Counted from the stretch's first letter, positions 7,367 to 17,295 are shown. The stretch: 20,766 nucleotides of DNA from Hyphomicrobiales bacterium (GCA_013002595.1 JABDJG010000074.1:1-20766); one strand, 5' to 3'. Notes: a model not told the origin generated them from the letters alone. Numbers and translations: made by a program.

Positions 7367-8713
7367 ATGCACTGGCAGCTTAGCGCAACCCAAGCAGCAC
7401 GCCGTATCCGCGACGGGATGATCTCGTCCGAAGACCTCGTGCGCGCCTGTCTTGACCGCATCATCGAGACCGATCCGGACATCATGGCCTGGGCCCATCT
7501 GGTTCCCGAACAGGCCCTTGATCAGGCCCGCGCCATGGACCGCATCCGCCAGACCGGAAAGCCCCTGGGCGTCCTGCACGGCGTTCCGGTCGGCATCAAG
7601 GATATTTTCGATACCGCTGACATGCCGACCGAGCGCGGTTCACCGATCTATCGGGGCCGCCAGCCGGACACCGATGCAGTTGTGATTTCCAAGCTGAAGG
7701 AAGCCGGCGCGGTCATTCTCGGCAAAACCCACACCACCGAAGTTGCCTTTCTGCACCCGACGGTCACCGGCAATCCACATAATTTCGACCATACCCCCGG
7801 CGGGTCTTCGAGCGGCTCGGCCGCCGCCGTTGCCGCCGGTCACGTGGCGCTGGCCATAGGCAGCCAGACCAACGGATCGACCATCCGCCCGGCCTCGTTC
7901 TGCGGCATCTACGGTTTCAAGCCGACCCGCGGCGTCATCTCGCGCACCGGGTGCCTGCAGACGTCAAGATCACTCGATCAGGTCGGTGTCTTTGCCAGAA
8001 CACTTGAGGATGCGGCCCTACTGGCAGATGTGCTGGCCGGCTATGATCCATACGACCCAGGCAGTTATGTCGAGCCCAAGCCGGCCATGCTTTCGGGCGC
8101 CCGCGCCGAACCACCGGTCGAGCCGGATATCGCTTGGCTTGAATTGCCCTTCGCCGACCGGCTCGATGCCTCATCCGTTGAAGGGTTTGAAGAGCTTATC
8201 TCGACTTTGGGCGACCGTGTCGAACGGCTGCCGGCACCCAAATCCTTCGAAGCCGCGGTCCAAAGCCACAAGATCGTTCATGAATATGAGATCTGGCACC
8301 ACCTCAAGGCTGACTTTGAAGCCGGGTGGGATCATGTCAGCGATACCTTGAAGCCGACCCTGGAGCGGGCGCAGACCCTTTCAAAGGGTCAGTATGAAGA
8401 TGCCCTGGCCATGCTGGCTGGCACGCAGGACTATTTCGAGCAGTTCTTCCTCGACTATGATGCGGTCCTTGCGCCATCTTCGGCCGGCGAGGCGCCGCTC
8501 AGGTCAACCGGTACCGGCGATCCGGTCTTCTGCACCATCTGGACATTCGCCGGCCTGCCGGCACTGTCCCTGCCCTTGCTCACCGGCGCTGCGGGCTTGC
8601 CAATCGGTGTACAGCTGATAGGCTTGGCCCAAGGTGACGACCGGCTGTTGCGCACCGCCAACTGGCTGCAGCAGTATTTGGAAAACTCATCTGACGAAGG
8701 AATGCCGACATGA
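7367..8713 (+). CDS. Amidase-signature family hydrolase
   Basis: This cytoplasmic amidase uses the Ser-cisSer-Lys triad to hydrolyse a carboxamide to an acid and ammonia or an amine. The 448 residues contain the full signature. K78 lies in GVPVGIKDIFDT, cis-Ser S147 in TPGGSSSGSAAAVAAG and nucleophile S171 in SQTNGSTIRPASFCG. Spacings of 69 and 24 residues match those I recall for malonamidase E2 (Lys62, Ser131, Ser155). TNGSTIRPA is a minor variant of the common TGGSVIRPA. The start has AAGGGG about 10 bases upstream and follows the large permease stop by 14 bases. It is too divergent in its C-terminal half to be called GatA, and no gatB or gatC is adjacent. It probably acts on the imported solute; the substrate is unknown. 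Confidence 0.9.
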   Translation: MHWQLSATQAARRIRDGMISSEDLVRACLDRIIETDPDIMAWAHLVPEQALDQARAMDRIRQTGKPLGVLHGVPVGIKDIFDTADMPTERGSPIYRGRQPDTDAVVISKLKEAGAVILGKTHTTEVAFLHPTVTGNPHNFDHTPGGSSSGSAAAVAAGHVALAIGSQTNGSTIRPASFCGIYGFKPTRGVISRTGCLQTSRSLDQVGVFARTLEDAALLADVLAGYDPYDPGSYVEPKPAMLSGARAEPPVEPDIAWLELPFADRLDASSVEGFEELISTLGDRVERLPAPKSFEAAVQSHKIVHEYEIWHHLKADFEAGWDHVSDTLKPTLERAQTLSKGQYEDALAMLAGTQDYFEQFFLDYDAVLAPSSAGEAPLRSTGTGDPVFCTIWTFAGLPALSLPLLTGAAGLPIGVQLIGLAQGDDRLLRTANWLQQYLENSSDEGMPT

Positions 8714-8910
8714 CAGGCGATCGCGTAAAACACATCACCGGCTTTATTGCCAGCGCCATCCTGGCAGTCTTCATCCTTGGGCTCGCCCACTCGATATCGA
8801 TTGGATTTGCCGGCTTCTGGGGCGGCCTGCCGTTCTGGGTGATTTCGGTATTCGTGCTTGGGCTGGTGTTCTACGATTACTGGGACAGCGCTCTCAGGAA
8901 GAGCAAATAG
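8710..8910 (+). CDS. Small two-helix membrane protein
   Basis: A 66-residue protein whose ATG overlaps the amidase stop as ATGA, implying translational coupling. Two hydrophobic segments are visible, about residues 9-33 and 38-57, with a basic first segment (DRVKH) and a basic tail (RKSK), so both ends probably face the cytoplasm. I do not recognise a named family. Being last in the TRAP-amidase run, it may be an accessory of the transporter or anchor the amidase at the membrane. Composition and coupling make it more likely real than chance. Confidence 0.6.
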   Translation: MTGDRVKHITGFIASAILAVFILGLAHSISIGFAGFWGGLPFWVISVFVLGLVFYDYWDSALRKSK

Positions 8911-8923
8911 GCTAAGCATCCCC

Positions 8924-8945
8924 CATTCCGGTGAAAGCCGGGATG
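8924..8945. repeat. Intergenic palindrome, CGTCATCCCG type, between convergent genes
   Basis: CATTCCGG (8924-8931) pairs with CCGGGATG (8938-8945), one pair being G-T. It lies between the convergent small-membrane-protein and DM13 genes and could block transcription in both directions, although no T-run follows on either strand. On the minus strand it reads CGTCATCCCGG, a core shared with 10281-10311. Confidence 0.5.
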
Positions 8946-8964
8946 ACGAATAAGCAATAACGCT

Positions 8965-9336
8965 TCACTTGATCCTGGCGATGCCTAGCGGCACCGAATA
9001 TTTCTTGCACCAGATCACCACGTGCGTTGCCTTGCTCAGCGCGCCGGTTGCCTTGATCGAATAGCTCTGCCCACCCTTCGTGTTCTTGAGCAAGGCGATA
9101 AGGCCGCCCTTGATCGGTCTGGCGCCATTGCCAAGCGCCACATACGGATCCGGTGCGCCGTCAAGAAAGAAGTTGCTTCCCAGTTTGACGGTCAATTTGC
9201 CGCCGGCCTCGGTGACCGTAACAGAGCCTTTGGTTGTATGGCCGGATGCGCCCTTGAATGTGCCGCTGCCAGCAAGCGCCGGCGTGGCAAGAAGGATCAG
9301 GGCGACGGCAGTTGAAATAATACCGGGACGGGACAT
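8965..9336 (-). CDS. Secreted DM13-domain protein
   Basis: A 123-residue exported protein. Residues 1-23 are a signal peptide (MSRPGIISTAVALILLATPALA). The rest is one DM13 domain: GTFKGASGHTTKGSVTV at the start, a GAPDPYVALGN segment in the middle and the hallmark THVVIWCKKYSVPLGIARI at the end, including the domain's conserved cysteine. DM13 is found in secreted or surface proteins and has been proposed to act in redox or electron transfer; the biochemical role is unproven. I chose ATG 9336 because GGAGTG lies 6-8 bases before it. The GTG nine bases upstream would put that site directly against the start. It is read in the same direction as the DUF302 gene, with an inverted-repeat element between them. 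Confidence 0.85.
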   Translation of the reverse strand: MSRPGIISTAVALILLATPALAGSGTFKGASGHTTKGSVTVTEAGGKLTVKLGSNFFLDGAPDPYVALGNGARPIKGGLIALLKNTKGGQSYSIKATGALSKATHVVIWCKKYSVPLGIARIK

Positions 9337-9466
9337 CGAATTCACTCCATTGATTGCGCAGGATCAGGTGATCTGAGTTGGCGCAATCTGCCCGCAGCAC
9401 TCGGTGATGACAAATCAACCATTGGTGGGCCGATTGTGATCGCCTCGTGAAGGGAAGGTGAAGCTG

Positions 9467-9730
9467 ATACCAACGGTAGCCATTATTGACCCATTTGATG
9501 GAGTCAAATCCGTTCAGTCTGGCAGGCGCGGTGCGCCGCGCGATGCGGTGTATCGGGCAAGCGCCGCAACGCACCAGATGGACGGATTTGGCCCACCGAA
9601 GGCCGGTTTTTCGCGCCCGCTGGACGTCGTTATGCTCCGCTTGCGGTCAGCCAGACCGCGGCACAAAGCATGCCTAGCCTGCAGACGCGAAAAATCGGTC
9701 AAATGGGTCAATAATGGCTACCGTTGGTAT
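9467..9730. mobile_element. 264-bp inverted-repeat element, MITE-like, with perfect 32-bp ends
   Basis: The ends 9467-9498 (beginning ATACCAACGGTAGCC) and 9699-9730 are perfect reverse complements over 32 bases. The interior folds into two further hairpins. Branch A pairs 9505-9522 with 9574-9590 imperfectly. Branch B pairs 9603-9615 with 9686-9698 (one G-T), 9632-9636 with 9667-9671 and 9643-9648 with 9654-9659. There is no transposase gene. TA at 9468-9469 and 9728-9729 could be a target duplication of the Tc1/mariner/IS630 kind, making the element proper about 258 bp with CCAACGGTAG ends. It ends 2 bp from the DUF302 stop codon. Short open frames inside are by-products of the symmetry. Confidence 0.8.
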
Positions 9731-9732
9731 GA

Positions 9733-10188
9733 CTACCGCTCGAGCGCTTTTCCCGTGATCGCCTTGATCGCGCCGGTCATCTTCTCGATCACGCCGTTCG
9801 CGCCGGCCAGCGAATAAACCTGGTTGAGTTCAGCCGGATTGGTCACCGCCAGCCAGACCTTGCCATCGCCATCCTGCCAGGCCAGCGCCTTCAGCGGTAG
9901 ATCGAAAGCGACCTCCGGGTTGATCTTCATCAGCGGTGTACCCAGCTTGGGATTGCCGAACAGCATGAGCTCGCTCGGCGGCATCTCCTCACCAATCGAC
10001 TTGGCCCCGGCCGCATGATCGATGCGGGCAAAAATCGTGATCCCCTTGGCTTCCATGACGCCGGCCAGCCGGTCAAGCGTGACAGTCACGGTATAGGGGC
10101 TTTCAACCTTCAACATGCCGCCGGCCATGGCCCCGGTGGGCAACATCAGACCGATAGCGACAACGGCACTGGCAATAAACTTCTTCAT
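9733..10188 (-). CDS. Secreted DUF302-domain protein
   Basis: A 151-residue exported protein from ATG 10188. The frame extends 29 codons further upstream, but the extension hides the signal peptide MKKFIASAVVAIGLMLPTGAMA, so the internal start is chosen; AAAGAGAG lies about 8 bases upstream. Residues about 28-125 fit DUF302: VTVTLDRLAGVMEAKGITIFARIDHAAGA, then ELMLFGNPKLGTPLM and LPLKALAWQDGDGKVWLAV. The family is widespread and its function is not established, although it often accompanies thiol, metal or redox proteins. The stop codon is 2 bp from the inverted-repeat element, so the element could have altered the original 3' end. Confidence 0.87.
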   Translation of the reverse strand: MKKFIASAVVAIGLMLPTGAMAGGMLKVESPYTVTVTLDRLAGVMEAKGITIFARIDHAAGAKSIGEEMPPSELMLFGNPKLGTPLMKINPEVAFDLPLKALAWQDGDGKVWLAVTNPAELNQVYSLAGANGVIEKMTGAIKAITGKALER

Positions 10189-10280
10189 TTGTTTTTCTCT
10201 CTTTAGAATGTCCCCTAAAATGATACAGCTTGCTCCAGTCTTCAAGGGAATGTTTGCACTAGGGCCTTCCTCCATCTCTG

Positions 10281-10311
10281 CTCGTCATCCCGACAAAAGC
10301 CGGATGACGAG
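10281..10311. repeat. Intergenic palindrome, CGTCATCCCG type, upstream of imuA
   Basis: CTCGTCATCC (10281-10290) and GGATGACGAG (10302-10311) form a perfect 10-bp stem with an 11-base loop. The CGTCATCCCG core recurs in inverted orientation near 8940-8949. Small palindromes with this core are, from general knowledge, frequent in alphaproteobacterial intergenic DNA. It lies between the divergent DUF302 and imuA promoters. Confidence 0.5.
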
Positions 10312-10343
10312 TTGCAAAGCACCTTGCCGCTCGAGAATCCATC

Positions 10344-10372
10344 TTGACTCGGCTGCTGACAATAAATAGAAC
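10344..10372 (+). promoter_or_regulatory. Candidate promoter of imuA-imuB-dnaE2
   Basis: TTGACT (10344-10349) and TAGAAC (10367-10372) are separated by 17 bases. The -35 box is near consensus and the -10 box is weak. The -10 hexamer overlaps the first half of the SOS box, where bound LexA would block RNA polymerase. Confidence 0.55.
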
Positions 10373-10383
10373 AAAAAGAGAAC
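10369..10383 (+). promoter_or_regulatory. LexA/SOS box GAAC-N7-GAAC
   Basis: GAAC (10369-10372), seven bases (AAAAAGA), then GAAC (10380-10383) is a perfect match to the direct-repeat LexA site of Alphaproteobacteria. It lies 18 bases before the imuA ATG. imuA-imuB-dnaE2 cassettes are known LexA targets, so site and genes support each other. Confidence 0.88.
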
Positions 10384-10401
10384 ATTTAATCAGGCGACTT
10401 C

Positions 10402-11295
10402 ATGACACTCGTGAGCAAGATCACGGCAGTGAACGGGCAGGTTCGCCCGTTTTGCGGCCCTCAACATGCCCCTGCAGCCAGCCGGCCGCTGCTCGACAAA
10501 TTGCGCAAGGCAATTTCCCGCATCGAGCATAGGGAACCGCAATTTGCCGTCACCGAGGCGCCATCCGGCATCGCCCCGGGCCAGCCCAGCCCCTGGAATT
10601 TCGGCCTTGCCGGGATCGACCCGCATCTGCCGCGCGGCCGGCTCGAGACCGGTGCGGTGCATGAAATCGCCGGCGCAAACTATGGCGAAAGCCCTGCCGC
10701 AATGGGCTTTGCCCTGGCGCTTGCCACACGCCTCCTGGCGATACGGCCGGGTGACCCGCGACCGGTCCTGTGGTGTCGCCACACGCCCCAAACCCATGAT
10801 TTCGGTGAGCTTTACAGCACCGGGCTGGATGCGCTGGGACTGACCTGCGACCGGTTGCTGACCACGACCTTCGGCAAATCGCGCACGCTTTTATGGACCG
10901 CCGAGGAAGCACTCAAATCCGGCGCGGTTGCCGCCGTCATCGCCGATATGGACATTACCGTGTGCGACCTGACCGCCACCCGCCGCCTTGCCCTCACCGC
11001 TGCAGACGCCGGCGCACCGGTGCTTCTGGTCTCGGGCAAACCGCCGGGCCAGGCGACCAGCGCCCGCACCCGCTGGCGCGTCAGCGCGGCCCCGTCAATC
11101 CCGCCGCCGTTTGATGAGGCAGCCCCGGGCGAGCCTGCCTGGACAGTCGAGCTCACCCGCTGCCGTGGCGGCAAATCTGGCAAATGGTCAATGGTATGGC
11201 ATCATGCGACGCATTCTTTCTCTCTGGCTTCCACAGTTTCCCATCGAACGGTTGAGCATCGATCTCACCCGGGCCGGCGCAGCGCTGCCCTATGA
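10402..11295 (+). CDS. imuA: ImuA, RecA-like mutasome subunit
   Basis: A 297-residue member of the ImuA (SulA/RecA-related) family, which works with ImuB and DnaE2 in damage-induced mutagenic translesion synthesis. Visible features are FGLAGIDPHLPRGRLETGAVHEIAG, the diagnostic ImuA entry to the RecA-like fold, then PVLWCRHTPQTHDFGELYSTGLDALGL and the ARTRWRVSAAPSI region near the C-terminus. A classical Walker A motif is not seen, as is usual for ImuA. The terminal segment (about residues 268-297) is encoded by DNA that also encodes the start of ImuB in another frame. The ATG at 10402 lies 18 bases after the SOS box, with AGGCGA just upstream. It is first gene of the cassette. Confidence 0.9.
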   Translation: MTLVSKITAVNGQVRPFCGPQHAPAASRPLLDKLRKAISRIEHREPQFAVTEAPSGIAPGQPSPWNFGLAGIDPHLPRGRLETGAVHEIAGANYGESPAAMGFALALATRLLAIRPGDPRPVLWCRHTPQTHDFGELYSTGLDALGLTCDRLLTTTFGKSRTLLWTAEEALKSGAVAAVIADMDITVCDLTATRRLALTAADAGAPVLLVSGKPPGQATSARTRWRVSAAPSIPPPFDEAAPGEPAWTVELTRCRGGKSGKWSMVWHHATHSFSLASTVSHRTVEHRSHPGRRSAAL

Positions 11296-12790
11296 GCCGG
11301 ACCAGCCCTTTGCACTGGTCGAGACCGGCCCCAAGGGCCTGCGGCTGGTCGCGGTCGATGAGGTTGCCCGCGCCTGCGGCCTTGTGACCGGCGAGCGCCT
11401 CACCGATGCCCGCGCCAAGGTGCCCCACCTTGCCTCAGCCGTGCACGACGCACAGGCCGACCTCTCGGCGCTGTTGAAACTTGCCCGCTGGGCCGAACGC
11501 TGGAGCCCCTGGGTCGCGCTTGACCCGCCAGATGGCCTCATGCTCGACATCACCGGTATCGCCCACCTGTTCCGCGGCGAAAAGGCAATGCTGGCAGGCA
11601 TCAAGACCTGCTTTGAAGGGCTCGGCCTCACCGTCATCCCCGGTCTTGCCGGCACGCAAAAAGCTGCCCGGGCGCTCGCCCGTTTTTCCCCCGAGGCGCC
11701 CATTGCCCGGCAGAACGGCGAGCGTGAGGCGCTCAAACCCTTGCCGGTCGACGCCCTCGGGCTCGACAGCGAGACCTGCCACACCTTGCACCGGCTTGGC
11801 CTCAAAACCATCGGCCAGCTCTACGATATTCCGCGCGCCTCCCTGGCCCGACGGTTCCGCAAAACCGATGCCGGCGAGATCGTTGCCCAGCTCGACCAGG
11901 CGCTTGGGCTCGCCGAGCATCCGCTTGATCCCCTGACCAGCCCGCCGGTCTTTGCCGTACGCCATGTCCTGCCTGAACCGCTGATTTCAAATGAAGGCAT
12001 CGAGACCATCATCTCTTCTCTTGCAGAGGCCTTGTGCATGCGCCTTCACGATGCTGGCCAGGGCGCCCGCCATGTCACCTGCAAGCTTTATCGCAGCGAT
12101 GGCTCGCGGATCACCATCCCCGCCGGCCTGGCCTGTCCGAGCCGCGATCCGCGCCATATCGCCGGGCTGTTCCGCTACCGGCTCGACAGTATCGATGCCG
12201 GCTTCGGCATTGACGCGGCCACCCTGGAGGCCAATGAAGCCGCCCCGCTTGACCTCACCCAGTCGAGCCTGGCCCCCGGTAACGCCCCACCCAACCGCCT
12301 GCGCGATGGCTCAGCCCTGGCTGAACTGGCCGACCGCATCGCCAACCGCCCGGACGGCGCCGGCCTTAAGCGCCTTGCCCCCGTCGAAAGCCACATCCCC
12401 GAGCGCGCGCAGGTCTCACGCCCGATCGGCTTTGCCGAACCGGACCAGCCCGACCTGATCGGTAACAGGCCAACCACCGGCGATACGCCGACCCGCCCGA
12501 TCACCCTGCTTGAGCGCCCCGAAAGCGTGCGTGTCATTGCCACCGTCCCCGATGGCCCGCCGGTCCGCTTCACCTGGCGCCGCCTTGCTCACCGCATAGT
12601 CCGCGCCCAGGGCCCGGAACGCATTGCCCCGGAATGGTGGCGCTCGGCAACAAAGCTCAACCAGCGCCCGCGCGATTACTACATCGTCGAAGACGAAGCC
12701 GGCCGCCGCTACTGGCTCTACCGCGAGGGCCTGTACGGCGACCCCGGCACCCCCGAACCACAATGGTTCATCCACGGATTGTTCGCATGA
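11204..12790 (+). CDS. imuB: ImuB, catalytically inactive Y-family polymerase homologue
   Basis: This 528-residue protein is the adaptor of the mutasome, linking DnaE2, ImuA and the beta clamp. It opens MRRILSLWLPQFPIERLS, where active Y-family polymerases carry catalytic Asp; none is present here. The palm continues through LDITGIAHLFRGE (about 114-126) and the helix-hairpin-helix GLKTIGQLYDIPRASLARRF (199-218). PVESHIPER (393-401) and the terminal PQWFIHGLFA are ImuB hallmarks. Q353-S-S-L is a possible degenerate clamp-binding motif, at the place where relatives have QxxL[FW]. ATG 11204 is chosen because the domain begins exactly there. A longer frame to 10988 only mirrors imuA sequence. 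No clear ribosome site is seen, so coupling to imuA translation is likely. Confidence 0.92.
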   Translation: MRRILSLWLPQFPIERLSIDLTRAGAALPYEPDQPFALVETGPKGLRLVAVDEVARACGLVTGERLTDARAKVPHLASAVHDAQADLSALLKLARWAERWSPWVALDPPDGLMLDITGIAHLFRGEKAMLAGIKTCFEGLGLTVIPGLAGTQKAARALARFSPEAPIARQNGEREALKPLPVDALGLDSETCHTLHRLGLKTIGQLYDIPRASLARRFRKTDAGEIVAQLDQALGLAEHPLDPLTSPPVFAVRHVLPEPLISNEGIETIISSLAEALCMRLHDAGQGARHVTCKLYRSDGSRITIPAGLACPSRDPRHIAGLFRYRLDSIDAGFGIDAATLEANEAAPLDLTQSSLAPGNAPPNRLRDGSALAELADRIANRPDGAGLKRLAPVESHIPERAQVSRPIGFAEPDQPDLIGNRPTTGDTPTRPITLLERPESVRVIATVPDGPPVRFTWRRLAHRIVRAQGPERIAPEWWRSATKLNQRPRDYYIVEDEAGRRYWLYREGLYGDPGTPEPQWFIHGLFA

Positions 12791-12802
12791 TTGAGTAAAG
12801 GC

Positions 12803-12819
12803 GGCACCGGGTCGGTGCC
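12803..12819 (+). other. Hairpin in the imuB-dnaE2 gap
   Basis: GGCACCG (12803-12809) and CGGTGCC (12813-12819) form a perfect 7-bp stem with a three-base loop, in the 41-base gap between imuB and dnaE2. The 12 bases between stem and ATG contain no clear ribosome site. The hairpin may affect dnaE2 translation or message stability. Confidence 0.5.
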
Positions 12820-12831
12820 GGTTTCAGCAAA

Positions 12832-16080
<3,249 letters not shown>

Positions 16081-16134
16081 CACAAGCAGGTCTCATCAAC
16101 AACATCGCGCGGTTCGGGGAGGACATCTGCTTAT

Positions 16135-17043
16135 ATGACCACACTTCAGCAAAAACTCGAGCGCGGCGACTTCGTCATCACAGCCGAAATCGCACCGCCA
16201 CTGAGCGCATCAGCCGATGCTCTCATGGACCGCGCCGAGCCGTTACGCGGCCTGGTCGACGCCATCAACATCACCGATGCAGCAACGGCGCGCGCCGCCC
16301 TGTCGAGCCTTGCATCGGCTGCCATCCTCGCCGGCAACGGCCTGGAGCCCATCGTCCAGATGACCTGCCGCGACCGCAACCGCATCGCCATCGCCTGCGA
16401 CCTGCTCGGTGCCGCCGCACAAGGTGTGCGCAACATGCTGATCCTGCATGGCGATGACCCGGCCGGCGGTGACATGCCGGATGCAAAACCGGTCTTCGAT
16501 CTGGATTCGCGCGGCGTCATGAGCATGGCCCGCGACATGCGCGACAAAGGCACCCTGCCGTCTGGCCGCGAAATCAAGCCGGCGCCCGACTATTACATCG
16601 GCTGTGCCGATGCCCCGATGAACCCGCCAGACGACTGGGAGCCAAAGGGTCTTGAAGGCAAGATCGAGGCCGGCGCACAGTTTGCCCAGACCCAGTTCTG
16701 TTACGACCTCGACATTGCCCGCAATTACTTCGCCCGTCTGAAACAGCACGGCATCACCGGCAAGCTCAAGTTCATTGCCGGCATCGGACCGCTCCTGTCG
16801 GCCAAGCAGGCCCGCTTCATGGATGAAAACCTGTTCGGGGTGAACATCCCGGCCCACATCATCGACCGGCTAGATGCGGCACAAGATCAAAAGGCCGAAG
16901 GCCGCGAAATCTGCGCCGAACTGATCATGGGCCTTAGGGAAGTCGACGGCATCGCCGGCGTCCACATCATGGCACCGATGCAAGGCGCCAAGGCCATCGC
17001 GGAGAGTATTGCCCTAACCGGCCTGAGGGCCCGTGCTCAATAA
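16135..17043 (+). CDS. Methylenetetrahydrofolate reductase family protein (MetF-like)
   Basis: Predicted flavoprotein reducing 5,10-methylenetetrahydrofolate to 5-methyltetrahydrofolate, or running the reverse in C1 oxidation. Its 302 residues form one TIM barrel. E18 in ITAEIAPP matches the catalytic Glu of MetF, and LILHGDDPAGG holds the conserved FAD-contacting Asp. PDYYIGCADAPMNP, AGAQFAQTQFCYDLD and KFIAGIGPLLSAKQARFM are barrel segments of the family. GGGGAGGA lies 11 bases before ATG 16135. It follows dnaE2 by 54 bases and may be co-transcribed with it, although no functional link is known. The last five codons (RARAQ, stop) lie within the left arm of the inverted-repeat element. Sequence drift from E. 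coli MetF leaves paralogous roles open. Confidence 0.82.
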   Translation: MTTLQQKLERGDFVITAEIAPPLSASADALMDRAEPLRGLVDAINITDAATARAALSSLASAAILAGNGLEPIVQMTCRDRNRIAIACDLLGAAAQGVRNMLILHGDDPAGGDMPDAKPVFDLDSRGVMSMARDMRDKGTLPSGREIKPAPDYYIGCADAPMNPPDDWEPKGLEGKIEAGAQFAQTQFCYDLDIARNYFARLKQHGITGKLKFIAGIGPLLSAKQARFMDENLFGVNIPAHIIDRLDAAQDQKAEGREICAELIMGLREVDGIAGVHIMAPMQGAKAIAESIALTGLRARAQ

Positions 17044-17292
17044 ATCCATGCCATTCTGTTTGGGTACGAGGGCTCGAATGCTGGCAAACAAGCGCAAGAC
17101 AGGGCTGGGTGCCTTATCGAGCATTGTTTGCCCGCAGGCGGGCCCTCGTAACCAAACCCTTCGGGCGTGGCATATTTGCCTGCTGAGTGCGTTAGGCAGG
17201 CTTGAAAATCGGCAGGTGTCCTGCGCCTGCCTGCCTTCTCAGCAGGCAAATCTGCCGACGCAGAATGGTATGGATTTATTGAGCACGGGCCC
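17027..17292. mobile_element. 266-bp inverted-repeat element with 32-bp arms and two internal hairpins
   Basis: The arms 17027-17058 (beginning GGGCCCGTGCTC) and 17261-17292 are reverse complements at 31 of 32 positions. The interior has two branches. Branch A pairs 17058-17073 with 17142-17157 at 15 of 16. Branch B pairs 17174-17187 with 17238-17251 perfectly over 14, with GCAGG/CCTGC (17212-17224) at its tip. No transposase and no clear target duplication is visible. The left arm contains the end and stop codon of the MetF-like gene, and the right arm stops 3 bp before the EamA start. It should act as a large barrier between the two genes. Mobility is inferred from the form only. Confidence 0.7.
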
Positions 17293-17295
17293 TGG

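Noticed and set aside
9161..9817. Short frames ending in KWVNNGYRWY on both strands in the 264-bp element
   Set aside because: The repeated peptide is the translation of the two inverted arms, not evidence of a gene.
10189..10275. 29-codon N-terminal extension of the DUF302 protein
   Set aside because: It would bury a clear signal peptide; ATG 10188 is the natural start.
10988..11203. Upstream extension of imuB by 72 codons
   Set aside because: The extension is Arg/Pro-rich out-of-frame imuA sequence, and the ImuB domain begins exactly at ATG 11204.
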